Source: Rhizophagus irregularis (Eukaryota > Glomeromycota > Glomeromycetes > Glomerales > Glomeraceae). From it: a DNA stretch of 64,000 nucleotides. This document shows, piece after piece, positions 1-9,709 of this stretch; positions within the stretch are counted from its first letter, which is position 1; each line of letters opens with the position of its first letter. Made by a program: the position numbers and the translations under genes. The notes under the pieces are model-generated. The model saw nothing but the letters and a program-made list of their open reading frames with translations, searched no databases and was not told where the DNA came from. The DNA lies in contig NC_089446.1 of assembly GCF_026210795.1 (NCBI RefSeq), forward strand, positions 3,439,001 through 3,503,000, read 5' to 3'.

Positions 1-51
1 AAGATCAGCTGATACTAACAACTGTGATCTGTATATGGTGATTAAGACCGA

Positions 52-760
52 TTAGAATCACGATTGTTAAGAAAAATTCTTGGGAATTTTTCTTGATACT
101 GCTTATTTTAAAGTTTAAAGACCGATCAGCAAACTGAAATCACGATTTCAAGAAAAATTCTCGCGAATTTTTCTTGATACCGCTTATTTTTAAAGTTTAA
201 ATAAATTGAAATCACGATTTTTTAAGAAAAATTCTCGCAAATTTTTCTTGATGCTGCTTATTTTAAAGTTTAAAGACCGATTAGCAAACTGAAATCATGA
301 TTTCAAGAAAAATTCTCGCGAATTTTTCTTGATACCGCTTTATTTTTAAAGTTTAAATAAATTGAAATCACGATTTTTTAAGAAAAATTCTCGCGAATTT
401 TTCTTGATGCTGCTTATTTTAAAGTTTAAAGACCGATTAGTAAACTGAAATCACGATTTCAAGAAAAATTCTTGCGAATTTTTCTTGATACCGCTTATTT
501 TTAAAGTTTAAATAAATTGAAATCACGATTTTTTAAGAAAAATTCTCGCGAATTTTTCTTGATACTGCTTATTTTAAAGTTTAAAGACCGATTAGCAAAC
601 TGAAATCACGATTTCAAGAAAAATTCTCGCGAATTTTTCTTGATACTGCTTATTTTTAAAGTTTAAAGACTGATTAGTAAACTAAGATCACGATTTTAAG
701 AAAAATTCTCACGAATTTTTCTTGATACAGACTGATTAGTAAATTGAAATCATGATTTTT
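52..760 (+). repeat. Palindromic minisatellite array, left copy
   Basis: About nine tandem units with a mean period near 78 bp. Each carries a near-perfect hairpin, AAGAAAAATTC then a 4-nt loop (mostly TCGC) then GAATTTTTCTT, starting near 69, 149, 225, 304, 380, 459, 535, 614 and 698. Two unit types alternate: one has a GACCGATTAG spacer, the other a TTTAAATAAATTG spacer, which gives a dimeric higher-order period of about 155 bp. The same repeat occurs in reverse orientation at 3470-4484. No coding potential. Confidence 0.9.
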
Positions 761-935
761 AAATATGATTGTCTATATTTGACTAACTTTAATAATGATT
801 GATCATTTTGTTAGAATTGTTAATTTTAGATACATAGTATGATATTATCGATACTTTTGCAATTGTAACGGATTTTGAAATCTATTATAAAATAGTTTTT
901 TTTAGTTAAATAAATCATTTCGACTTTTTAGTAAC

Positions 936-1219
936 TTTAGATAGTATAGAGTTATATTTGTGATCAAATTTTCTTTGTTAACGGTACACGTTTCTCTAAA
1001 GTATCATAGATAGTATAGAAATTACATATTTGTGATCGAATTTTCTTTGTTAACGGTACGCGTTTCTCTAGAATCACGATTGTTCACAATTTAGTTACCC
1101 TAGATAGTATAGAGTCATATTTGTGATCGAATTTTCTTTGTTAACGGTATGCGTTTCTGCAGTCACGATTGTTCATAAATAAATGTGATTGAATTTTCTG
1201 TTAATGGTACGCGTTTCTC
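936..1219 (+). repeat. Four imperfect direct repeats around TTGTTAACGGTACGCG
   Basis: Four degenerate copies of a unit of roughly 60-80 bp, containing TAGATAGTATAGA, then TTTGTGATC, then TTTTCTTTGTTAACGGTACRCGTTTCT. Later copies drift and the last lacks the leading part. Function unknown; it sits between the left palindromic array and a degenerate coding stretch. Confidence 0.7.
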
Positions 1220-1308
1220 CATCATTCATACATTTTGCATTTATCATTTACGTATTCTTTCTTATTTTTACGTGTTCTCATTCATATTCGTATGTTTATG
1301 TCAAAAAA

Positions 1309-1658
1309 ATGAATCAACAAGAAGAAATTTCCTTGATCAAAAAACAAAATGAACTCATCTTGGAAAGATTAAAGTATGATAGATTTTTTATAAGAATAAA
1401 TTTAAATGAATATTATTACTAATGAGTTATTTTTTAAAGTTCTTTAGATGATGGTACTTTTGCTGCGTTATCCACAAATATTCGCAGGCCTACTACGTCG
1501 TCCACAACCTCCCCGTTGACGTGTCATCTTTATCAGCTCGTGAAAATATTCGCAGACCTTCTACGTTATCCACAACCTTCCCCGTTGACGTGTCATCTTT
1601 ATCAGTTCGTGGAAATTCTCGCAGATCCTCTACGTCGTCCACAACCTTCCCCGTTGAC
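1309..1658 (+). pseudogene. Degenerate exon pair with 22-residue Ser/Thr/Arg repeats
   Basis: An ATG at 1309 opens a short hydrophilic reading frame beginning MNQQEEISLIKKQN. After a possible intron ending at the AG at 1446-1447, coding-like DNA resumes with about three copies of a 66-bp unit encoding NSRRSSTSSTTFPVDVS-type peptides. It ends at a strong donor, GTAAGT at 1659. The first unit has one base fewer than the others in its ACAACC(T)TCCCC run, which shifts the frame, and joining the two parts at the visible splice sites gives a stop. I do not recognise the protein. It is probably a decayed or mis-sequenced gene fragment, and the exon structure is a guess. Confidence 0.35.
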
Positions 1659-1906
1659 GTAAGTTATTAATATAAGTCTAATCATACTTTTTTAAAAAAA
1701 AAATTCAATTTTGTAAAAAAACTAAAAAAACTAATAATGTATGATATGTATGATTAAAAGACACACAATAAAAGTTTTGTTGCAAACCCGAAAAAAAAAT
1801 ACATATCTAAGTTAGATATAATAAGTACGTTAGATATAACGAATGAAATGTATACGTTGTGTATGGTACGTATATACATTAAATAATAATTCAATTTGGG
1901 GGTGAC

Positions 1907-2090
1907 GAAAACAAGTACAGTATGGAATCCTATGTATGTATGTATGGTGACCTATGTATGGATGTATGGTGGCTCATGTATAGTATATTACTATTGTGAT
2001 AACTATCACCAAATGAAAATTAACACCATACATACCATACATTCGACCACCATACATACATACATAGGATTCCATACTGTACTTGTTTTC
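1907..2090. mobile_element. Foldback MITE with 43-bp perfect inverted arms
   Basis: Bases 1907-1949 and 2048-2090 are exact reverse complements over 43 bp; the arm begins GAAAACAAGTACAGTATGG. The 98-bp centre has further imperfect complementarity built on ATGTATGG / CCATACAT. The whole 184 bp would fold into one long hairpin. I cannot define a clear target-site duplication. Identical arms suggest recent insertion or gene conversion. Confidence 0.8.
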
Positions 2091-2173
2091 TATATAATCA
2101 TTGAATTGGGGTTGAATTTTCATACAAACAAGGCTTTTTGTAATAAATTAATAATCAATAAAACTAGTCGTCA

Positions 2174-3148
2174 ATGAGAATATGTGCAGATTATCATCTT
2201 GATTATAATTTGTCATATAAAGACATACACAAAAATATTTTATTTAAAATAATCGAAAAGGTATTTATTTTTATTTACTTTAATCAATATGTTTATAGAA
2301 TAAATATATAATATTTATAAAATAATTTTATAATTATTTTTTTTTAGTTTAAAATAAAAACTAAGGATCTTAACATTTCGCTTGGATACAATGATTGGTT
2401 TGCATACGAGCTATTAAAGAAACACGTTCAGCACGTTCGTAAGTATTTCTTTTTTTATTAATATAATACAAATTAAATATGATTTTTTAAAAAATCAAAA
2501 AATATAATTTATATTTATATAATCAAAGGCGACCACAAAGCAAAAACAATAAATGGATATTTCACGAAAAGAACCCGAAGCAGAGGTAGAGAGAGGCTGG
2601 GGAAAAAAACGAAGAAGAAAGCAGACGCAAGAGAGAGAAGCGAAGGCGAAGAAGCAGCAGCAGAAATTGAAATTCGGGATAATTTCAATTCTAAAGAAGC
2701 AGCAGCAGAAATTGAAGTTCAGGATAATTTCAATTTTAAAGAAGCAGCAGCAGAAATTGAAGTTCGGAATGATTCTGATTCTAAAGAAGCAGCAGCAGAA
2801 ATTGAAATTCGGGATGATTCTGATTCCGATATAGACGAAGATTTAGAATGTCAACTCTTAGATTTATTTCGTAAAAAATATAAAAAAACAGGCGGAACAG
2901 ATAGTAGTAAGGATGAAGAATTAGAACGCAATCTTATACGTGAAATAAGAAGTAAGTACGAGCGTAAAAAGAGGGAGAGACAACTACTACAACAAAAAAA
3001 ACTACAACAACAACAACAACAAAAACAGCAGCAGGAAGAAAAAGAAAAAGAAGTTGAAGAAAAAGAGAAAGAAATTGAAGAAAAAGAGAAAGAAATAGAA
3101 GAAAAGAAAAATGAAACAGCGACAAGTAATAATTTTTCTGTATATTAA
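2174..3148 (+). CDS. Three-exon gene, acidic repeats and charged coiled coil, unknown function
   Basis: I do not recognise this protein. Exons 2174-2260, 2348-2438 and 2529-3148 join without a stop into 265 residues. Introns are GTATTT...TTTAG (2261-2347) and GTAAGT...AAAG (2439-2528). The N-terminal 60 residues are mixed globular-looking. Then come a basic patch (FTKRTRSRGR), four tandem copies of a 15-residue unit of the type KEAAAEIEIRDDSDS, an acidic segment (SDSDIDEDLE), and a Gln-rich, Lys/Glu-rich coiled-coil tail. The ATG is directly preceded by an in-frame TAG at 2165, which could also be a splice acceptor, so an upstream exon is possible. The longest single ORF here (2553-2834) is in a different frame and is a shadow. 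The gene lies between the two inverted palindromic arrays. Confidence 0.65.
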
Positions 3149-3199
3149 TTAATTAATTTAAGTATTAAAAATAACTTATTTTTATCATTTTTTCTTAAG

Positions 3200-3370
3200 G
3201 AGGTGGACGTACCTTATGCAAAAGGACAGTGACGGCCAATAAGGCCAATAAAAAAGCGAGGGCCAATAAAAAAAGACAATGAAAAAAATAAAAGGTAAAT
3301 AACCTTACACAAAAGGATAGTGACAGCCAATAAAAAAGATAATGGAAAAATAAAAAGTAAAAAGTAAATA
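3200..3370 (+). repeat. Imperfect tandem duplication of about 90 bp
   Basis: Two copies of a unit running CCTTATGCAAAAGGACAGTG (second copy CCTTACACAAAAGGATAGTG), then GCCAATAAAAAAG, then a purine-rich AAAATAAAAGGTAAA end. The inner GGCCAATAA is itself repeated three times in the first copy. Lies just 3' of the 2174-3148 gene; may be part of its 3' UTR. Confidence 0.6.
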
Positions 3371-3469
3371 GTTAAACATGTTTCTAATAAACAACTCATT
3401 TTTATAAAAAAAAATTATTAATGAACTGAAATAAATAATAATAGTAATTTTTATATTTAATTGGCTTTT

Positions 3470-4484
3470 GAACCTTAAGAAAATTCACGAGAATTTTTCT
3501 TATTGGGATTTCAATTTACTTAAACTTTAAAATGAGCAGTATCAAGAAAAATTCACGAGAATTTTTCTTGAAATTGTGATTTCAGTTTGCTAATCGGTCT
3601 TTAAACTTTAAAAATAAGCAGTATCAAGAAAAATTCGCAAGAATTTTTCTTGAAATCGTGATTTTAATTTATTTATTAGTCAGTCTTTTAAACTTTAAAA
3701 TAAGCAGTATCAAGAAAATTTTGCGAAAATTTTTCTTAAAAAATCGTAATTTCAATTTATTTAAACTTTAAAAATAAGCAGTATCAAGAAAAATTCGCGA
3801 GAATTTTTCTTGAAATCGTGATTTCAGTTTACTAATCGGTCTTTAAACTTTAAAATAAGCAGTATCAAGAAAAATTCGCGAGAATTTTTCTTGAAATCAG
3901 GATTTCAATTTACTAATCGGTCTTTAAACTTTAAAATAAGCAGTATCAAGAAAAATTCGCGAGAATTTTTCTTGAAATCGGGATTTCAATTTACTAATCG
4001 GTCTTTAAACTTTAAAAATAAGCAGTATCAAGAAAAATTCGCGAGAATTTTTCTTGAAATTGTGATTTCAGTTTGCTAATCGGTCTTTAAACTTTAAAAT
4101 AAGCAGCATCAAGAAAAATTCGCGAGAATTTTTCTTAAAAAATCGTAATTTCAATTTATTTAAACTTTAAAAATAAGCAGTATCAAGAAAAATTCGCGAG
4201 AATTTTTCTTGAAATCGTGATTTCAGTTTACTAATCGGTCTTTAAACTTTAAAATAAGCAGTATCAAGAAAAATTCGCGAGAATTTTTCTTGAAATCGGG
4301 ATTTCAATTTACTAATCGGTCTTTAAACTTTAAAAATAAGCAGTATCAAGAAAAATTCGCAAGAATTTTTCTTGAAATCGTAATTTTAATTTATTTATTA
4401 ATCAGTCTTTTAAACTTTAAAATAAGCAATATCAAGAAAAATTCGCGAGAATTTTTCTTGAAATCGTGATTTCAATTTATTGGT
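3470..4484 (-). repeat. Palindromic minisatellite array, right copy (inverted)
   Basis: About thirteen units of 69-85 bp, mostly near 80, reverse-complementary to the left array. The hairpin here is AAGAAAAATTC, mostly GCGA, then GAATTTTTCTT, followed by GATTTCAGTTTACTAATCGG and ACTTTAAAATAAGCAGTATC. Unit starts fall near 3475, 3544, 3625, 3709, 3786, 3866, 3945, 4028, 4108, 4185, 4264, 4348 and 4433. The short apparent ORF at 3891-4079 is a by-product of the repeat. Confidence 0.9.
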
Positions 4485-5194
4485 TGGTATCTCTAATAGT
4501 CTCCAGATTCTTGTTTTTTCGTTATTAATTTCTTCTTTTTATACGTGGAGCTCGACTATTTTCAGATTTTAACAACTGAACTATCAATCTAATCGCTCGC
4601 GACTTGACTGTTTGGCATTATAACGAACAAATTTTATTATTTTGAATAAAATTAAATCTATACTATAATAGATTAATAGATGTTGTAATGCAATTTCGAA
4701 TATATTATTATATCTTACAAAAATTCATATCTACAATATCGGCATAAACCCGGATATATATATATCATGTGATTTAATCGCTTTCATTCATAGATTATGA
4801 TTGGATAATTATCACATGGATGTCGATTATTTGTTTGTTTTTGCATGCACGCGAATGATATAAATTGGGAAAAATACAAACTGTTTCTCTTTTACTCTTT
4901 ATTCTTTATTTTGCTTTTTACTTGAAGTATTATCTCAAATATTGCACTTATTTATTTATTTCATTTTTTTATAGAAGAAAATTTTAAACGATACCAAATA
5001 AAAGGTTGCCTAATAGATATAGAAAGAAATACATTTCACAAAAAGAAAATATTTAACGTTTATGAAGTAATATTTTTTTAAACTTAAATATAATTAATTG
5101 TATTATTCTTTATTACTAATTTTTTATCTTGTCTTTTTGAACTTTTCTAAAATAGATTTATTTATAATTTAATAAAATAGGTACAGTTACTTTT
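4485..5194. other. AT-rich intergenic DNA, no supported gene
   Basis: No convincing gene. A small open stretch at about 4974-5080 follows a TTTTTTATAG acceptor-like site and reads about 35 codons to a TAA, too little to call. Simple TATATATATATC occurs near 4755. Confidence 0.5.
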
Positions 5195-5756
5195 ATTTTC
5201 AGTCTTTATTGCTATTAATTGTATCGCTACTAATTGTATCTTTCTTTTATCGCTACTAATTTTTTATCATTACTAATTTTCTTCTTTTTATCACTATTAA
5301 TTTTTCTTCTTTTTATCACTACTAATTATATCTTTCTTTCATTGCTACTAATTTTTCTTCTTTTTATCACTACTAATTGTATCTTTCTTCTATTGTTACT
5401 AATTATATCTTTTTTTTATCACTACTAATTTTTCTTCTATCGCTACTAATTGTATCTTCTTTTTATCACTAATAATTTTTCTTCTTTTTATTACTACTAA
5501 ATGTATCTTTCTTCTATTGTTACTAATTATATCTTTTTTTTATTACTACTAATTTTTCTTCTATCGCTATTAATTGTATCTTCTTTTTATCACTAATAAT
5601 TTTTCTTCCTTTTATTACTACTAATTGTATCTTTCTTTCATCGTTACTAATTGTATCTTTTTTTTTATTACTGCTAATTTTTCTTCTTTTTATCACTACT
5701 AATTGTATCTCTTTTTATCACTTCTTCTTTTATAACTACTAATTCTTTTTTTTTTT
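5195..5756 (+). repeat. Pyrimidine-rich CTACTAATT minisatellite
   Basis: Degenerate tandem units of 20-40 bp, in which CTACTAATT alternates with TTTTCTTCTTTTTATCA and GTATCTTTCTTCTATTG. The strand is almost all C/T plus TACTAAT blocks. Short ORFs inside it are low-complexity Leu/Phe runs with no protein character. Confidence 0.8.
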
Positions 5757-5937
5757 TTTTCTCTATATTTAATTATAATAATTTTATTACTATAATAGAA
5801 GTATTCTTTTATTAGATTTTAATTACACAAATTATTAATTGCATATCAATTTAAATAATAAATTATCTGTTATATTTATTTATACATTATATTATTAATA
5901 AAATAAAAACATTCTATGTAAATACGTGTACTAATGG

Positions 5938-6390
5938 CAGTGTTGGGTTTTGGACTTGTCCAATTGGTTTTTTTAATTGGACAATTTTGGACTGTCCAAA
6001 ACCAGTTTTGAACATAGTTTTGGACATAGTTTTGGACAGTTTAAAACTGCTCAAGAGTCCTAATATTTATTAACTGAAACTAAAAATAAAATGAAAATAT
6101 AATGTTAAAATGTTAAAAAAGTAAATATTTAATATAATTAAATAATAAAAATTAATGTAAAATCAAAATAATATTAAAAATTAACATTTAAAGATTTTTG
6201 AAATAATTTAATAATTGAACTAAAATTAAAATTAGCCAAAATTAGTCATAATTCTGGCCAAAATTAAATTTTTTGTCATGTGATCTGTCCAAAACCTGTC
6301 CAATGAAAAAAAGGTTTTGGTTTTGGACAAATTTTGGACAGGTTTTGGACAAATGTCCAAAACGTCCAATTGTCCAATTGCCCAACACTG
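5938..6390. mobile_element. hAT-like MITE, 453 bp, CAGTGTTGGG ends
   Basis: The element starts CAGTGTTGGG and ends CCCAACACTG. It is flanked on both sides by CTAATGG (5931-5937 and 6391-6397), a 7-bp direct repeat. CAGTG-type ends are typical of hAT elements, although 8 bp is their usual target duplication. The subterminal regions are filled with repeats of TTTTGGACA and TTGGACAATT on both strands. There is no transposase, so it would depend on one supplied in trans. Confidence 0.75.
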
Positions 6391-6429
6391 CTAATGGTAT
6401 ATTTTTAATATGTAAACATACGAATTGCT

Positions 6430-6895
6430 GGGATATCATGCTGTTCGCAAATTAATCGAAGTAGGAAATGTACGGTTCACACTGGGATATCGTGCTGTTC
6501 GCAAATTAATCAAAGTAGGAAACGTACGGTTCACACTGGGATATCGTGCTGTTCGCAAATTAATCAAAGTGGGAAACGTACGGTGCACACCGGGATATCG
6601 TGCTGTTCACAAATTAATCAAAGTGGAAAACGTACGGTGCACACTGGGATATCGTGCTGTTCGCAAATTAATCAAAGTGGGAAACGTACGGTTCACACTG
6701 GGATATCGTGCTGTTCGCAAATTAATCAACAGTGGGAAACGTACGGTTCACACCGGGATATCGTGCTGTTCGCAAATTAATCAACAGTGGGAAACGTACG
6801 GTTCACATTAGGATATTGTGCTGTTCGCAAATTAATCAACAGTGGGAAATGTACGGTTCACACTGGGATATTGTGCTGTTCGCAAATTAATCAAC
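6430..6895 (+). repeat. 54/55-bp minisatellite, nine units
   Basis: Units start at 6430, 6484, 6538, 6592, 6646, 6700, 6755, 6810 and 6865. The core is GGGATATCGTGCTGTTCGC, AAATTAATCAA, then GGGAAACGTACGGTTCACAC. The first five are 54 bp (18 codons); the later ones gained one base (ATCAACAGTGGG for ATCAAAGTGGG) and are 55 bp. The frame changes mid-array, so the apparent 128-codon ORF is not under coding constraint. Array-internal spread of the 55-bp variant shows local homogenisation. Confidence 0.85.
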
Positions 6896-7138
6896 AGATG
6901 CAGGAAGCTTGTCTGATTCAGCACTTGTAGCTATCATTCTTTATGTCGATATAATTTTCACGTTAAACATATGTGCGTTAATACAATATGTATGATACGG
7001 TGTGCAGAATACCGAATATATACCGTATGTGTAATACGATAATAATACATTATTCATACTGTAAAGATACTGATCGCAAAATACGGTTATACCGTATGAT
7101 AACAGTATGTATATTTTTTTATAGGGGATCTCTTTGAT

Positions 7139-8756
7139 CTATGCCTTTAATTCATCAATAACATGTTGAGGAAGCGTAGGGGCAGGATTGTCAGATGGAG
7201 AAGTAGGTGGTGTAGAAATGATAGGATGAGGTCTGTGTGGAGGTTGAGCAGAACCAGAAGAATTATCATTATTCCTGGAATTATTATTATTATAGTTGGT
7301 TTTGTTGCTACTTCGAGAGGTATTGGGACGAGAAGTGTTATTAATATTGTTGTTGTTATTGGAACCAGATAAAGAGGAATTATTTTTTCGGGATCTAGAA
7401 TTGGAACGTGATCTTGAACGGGAGTTGGAATTGTCACGTAATTGTCGTGAATTCTGACGACCGCGTTTAGGGCCAGCATTGAAGCGAGAATATAGTTTGT
7501 TAAGACAATCGTCCACTTTCTGTATGGTACGAGGATTACATACAGAGGGAGAACAACCAGGACGCCCACAAACGTGGCATAAAGTTTGTGCTTCATTGGG
7601 AGGGTGCCATGTTAATCCTTTGCCGCGGAAAGCCATGGTCATTTCTTTGGCAGCTTCAAGAGATTCAAATGAGGAGAAATTCAAATATACATAGGGTTTA
7701 GGCTTGTAGGAACTGATAGATAGAGGAACGTTAAGGGCCTTAGCGTTGACTTGAGTAGCAATTTCTAACAGATCAGCTTCTTTAATATTCTTAGGAATGC
7801 CGGCAAGGATAGCAACGTGTTCTCTGCGGCTATCGCGTTGGGATTTCGAAAAGGATGCCGGGCAGACACGTAAAGAATTACCAAGGCAAATAATCGCCCA
7901 AATATAATTAAATTGGGTAATTGCATCCGCGGAAGAAAACTGGATATGTCCATTATAGTAATGTTTTCTAGGGGTAAGTTTGCACTTAATTATGGTACTA
8001 TATCGGAAAATGCCTGACGGACTTGAGTCTCAGTAAGGAAAAGTGGAATGTCGGTGACAAACAAAGATTTCGCTTCGTCATTGAGTTTGGCATCTGCAGG
8101 GAATAATGAAGGAAGACTAAATTGAGAAGATCTGCACGTGGGGAGCTGACACAATCGGTGAAATCATGCTGATCATTGAAGAAGACAAGGATCTTTTTGT
8201 GATCGCCTGATCCATCGCAGCGTGCGTGGGCGCCATAAGAGAAATAGCGGGAGAGTGAGCAATCCACTTCGTCACACATGGAGCGATTGGTGGTGAATTT
8301 AGTTTTGAACGCGTCAGGCATGTCGCGTAAATATGCCGCAGCATAATAACGAGATGAAGCGGATTTTATAGCGGCAGCATTACCATCGGGAGATAGTCAT
8401 CGTTCCGGAATATCAAAGGCGACAGCTTTGCCTTTACCACTGGTGGTAGAGGAAGCATGGATAGAAGCGTCAACAGTTTCAACAGGAGTGGTAATATTTT
8501 GGAGAGATGTAATCACGTGAACTTTGTTGACAGGAAGACCAGAAGGAACGGTAGAAATAAGGTTGGGAGCAGGAGCAGAGTGCGAAGTTATATCAACATT
8601 CATAGCGTCTTCAGAGACAACACGCGAACATTTGTTAGGCGCGCCAGCGGTAGTCGTTGGAGATAAAGGTCAGTCTCCAGAGGGAGTAGAAGCAATAGGA
8701 CGCAGTGGCGGCAGAATATCTGGGTTAATAACAGAAGGAGCTGGAGGTGTAGTCAT
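7139..8756 (-). pseudogene. LINE ORF1 remnant (gag-like, zinc knuckle), minus strand
   Basis: Reading the minus strand from an ATG at 8756 gives a protein collinear with ORF1 of the plus-strand LINE at 9710-11724. It has a Ser/Pro/Thr-rich start, the motif PNKCSRVVSEDAMNVD, a central domain with MCDEVDCSLSRYFSYGAHARC, an RRM-like part (VTDIPLFLTETQV), and a CHVCGRPGC zinc knuckle. An Arg/Ser/Asn-rich tail ends at TAG 7139. It is broken by TGA near 8671 and again near 8390, and by frameshifts near 8100 and 8000. Only ORF1 is present: no ORF2 follows downstream on the minus strand. LINE copies are normally cut at the 5' end, so a 3'-truncated copy is unusual. Non-functional. Confidence 0.85.
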
Positions 8757-8911
8757 AGTTTAGAGCTCAGTAAAGAGGAAAGCAACTGGGGAAATATTAG
8801 TATTTAAACGAGCACTTAGAAATTTTCGAACGAAAATTTCAAAAATAAATTTTATTAGTATTTTCAAAAATTCAGGAAAGAGTTGCGATGATCCTCATAT
8901 TTGGTGATTAT

Positions 8912-8943
8912 GAGCAAACAGTCTTATGTCTTTATCTTTTATT
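8912..8943 (-). mobile_element. Extremely truncated LINE tail, 32 bp, with 15-bp target duplication
   Basis: The 32 bp between two identical 15-bp repeats ATATTTGGTGATTAT (8897-8911 and 8944-8958) is, on the minus strand, close to the last bases of the LINE at 9576-18090 (AATAAAAGATAAAG, then TAAGACTGTTTGC). This is what target-primed reverse transcription leaves when it aborts almost at once. It independently fixes the LINE 3' end near TGTTTGC. Confidence 0.8.
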
Positions 8944-9054
8944 ATATTTGGTGATTATAAAGAGATGTGACTATATAAAAAATTTCTTATATTTGTATAT
9001 CATAATTCTGGCCAAAAATTAACCAGAATTATACTTAAAACTTTATTGTATCGT

Positions 9055-9558
9055 AACTTCGCCAATATTAATCGTAGAGAGATGATCTTACCGCCATTCG
9101 ATTCGTCTTGATGAGACGGTTCTAATGGTATAAAATACATCGAAATCCAATCACTAGATTAATTTCCGAAATTAAAAAAATATTAATGGTTTTTGTGTAA
9201 TAACTCTGCCAATATTGATCCTAGAAAGACGATCTTACTACCATTCGATTCGTCTTGAATAGACGAATCTAATGGTATAAGATACATCGAAATCCAATCA
9301 CTAGATCAATTTTCGAAATTAAAAAATATTAACTGGTTTTTAAGTAATAACTCCGTCAATATTGATCACAGAGAGATGATCTTACCACCATTCGATTCGT
9401 CTCAATGAGGCGATTCCAACGAGCTATAAATCATCTTTTTACAATCACTAGGTACTGAGAAATCTAGCAAAATGTTAAATGGCGCAGTAAACGTAAATCA
9501 AGAAATATTATAATGCCGATGTTTAACATTTTGTTGAATAACTCGTCAGCCAGTGATC
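9055..9558 (+). repeat. Tandem array of about 148-bp units, target of the LINE
   Basis: Units beginning AATAACTCYGYCAATATTGATC near 9055, 9200 and 9349 share TTACYACCATTCGATTCGTC and TACATCGAAATCCAATCACTAG. A fourth unit starts near 9535 and is cut at 9559-9575; it resumes at 19101 with CCACCATTCGATTCGTCTC. The array therefore preceded the insertions that fill 9576-19083. A short internal inverted repeat (CAAAATGTTAAA / TTTAACATTTTG) lies at about 9470-9530. Confidence 0.8.
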
Positions 9559-9575
9559 GGAAAAGGATAAAACTA
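9559..9575 (+). repeat. 17-bp direct repeat, copy 1 (target duplication)
   Basis: GGAAAAGGATAAAACTA, identical at 9559, 18091 and 19084. It borders the 5' end of the LINE. Confidence 0.9.
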
Positions 9576-9709
9576 AAACTAAAACTAACTCTCTCCCGTT
9601 CTGCTCACTTGACAATATTTACGAAAAAAATAAAAAATTTTTTTGGAGTTTTTTATTACTTTTTCTTTATAATTTCTTTATTTTAGATAACTACTACGAC
9701 ACTTTACAA

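Noticed and set aside
52-760. CRISPR-like array of palindromic repeats
   Set aside because: Spacers are not unique, units are near 78 bp and homogenised, there are no cas genes, and the genome is eukaryotic.
2553-2834. 93-codon ORF MDISRKEPEAEVERG
   Set aside because: Out of frame with the spliced gene; its Lys-rich repeats are the shadow of the EAAAEIE repeat.
2934-3125. Minus-strand Phe/Val-rich ORF
   Set aside because: Antisense shadow of the Gln/Lys/Glu-rich coiled coil.
4974-5080. Possible short exon after TTTTTTATAG
   Set aside because: About 35 codons only, no donor or partner exons.
6425-6811. 128-codon ORF of repeated GYRAVRKLIKVGNVRFTL peptide
   Set aside because: It is the 54-bp minisatellite read through; later units are 55 bp and break the frame, so there is no coding constraint.
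7163-7372. Plus-strand Arg/Ile-rich ORF
   Set aside because: Antisense of the LINE ORF1 Arg/Ser/Asn tail.
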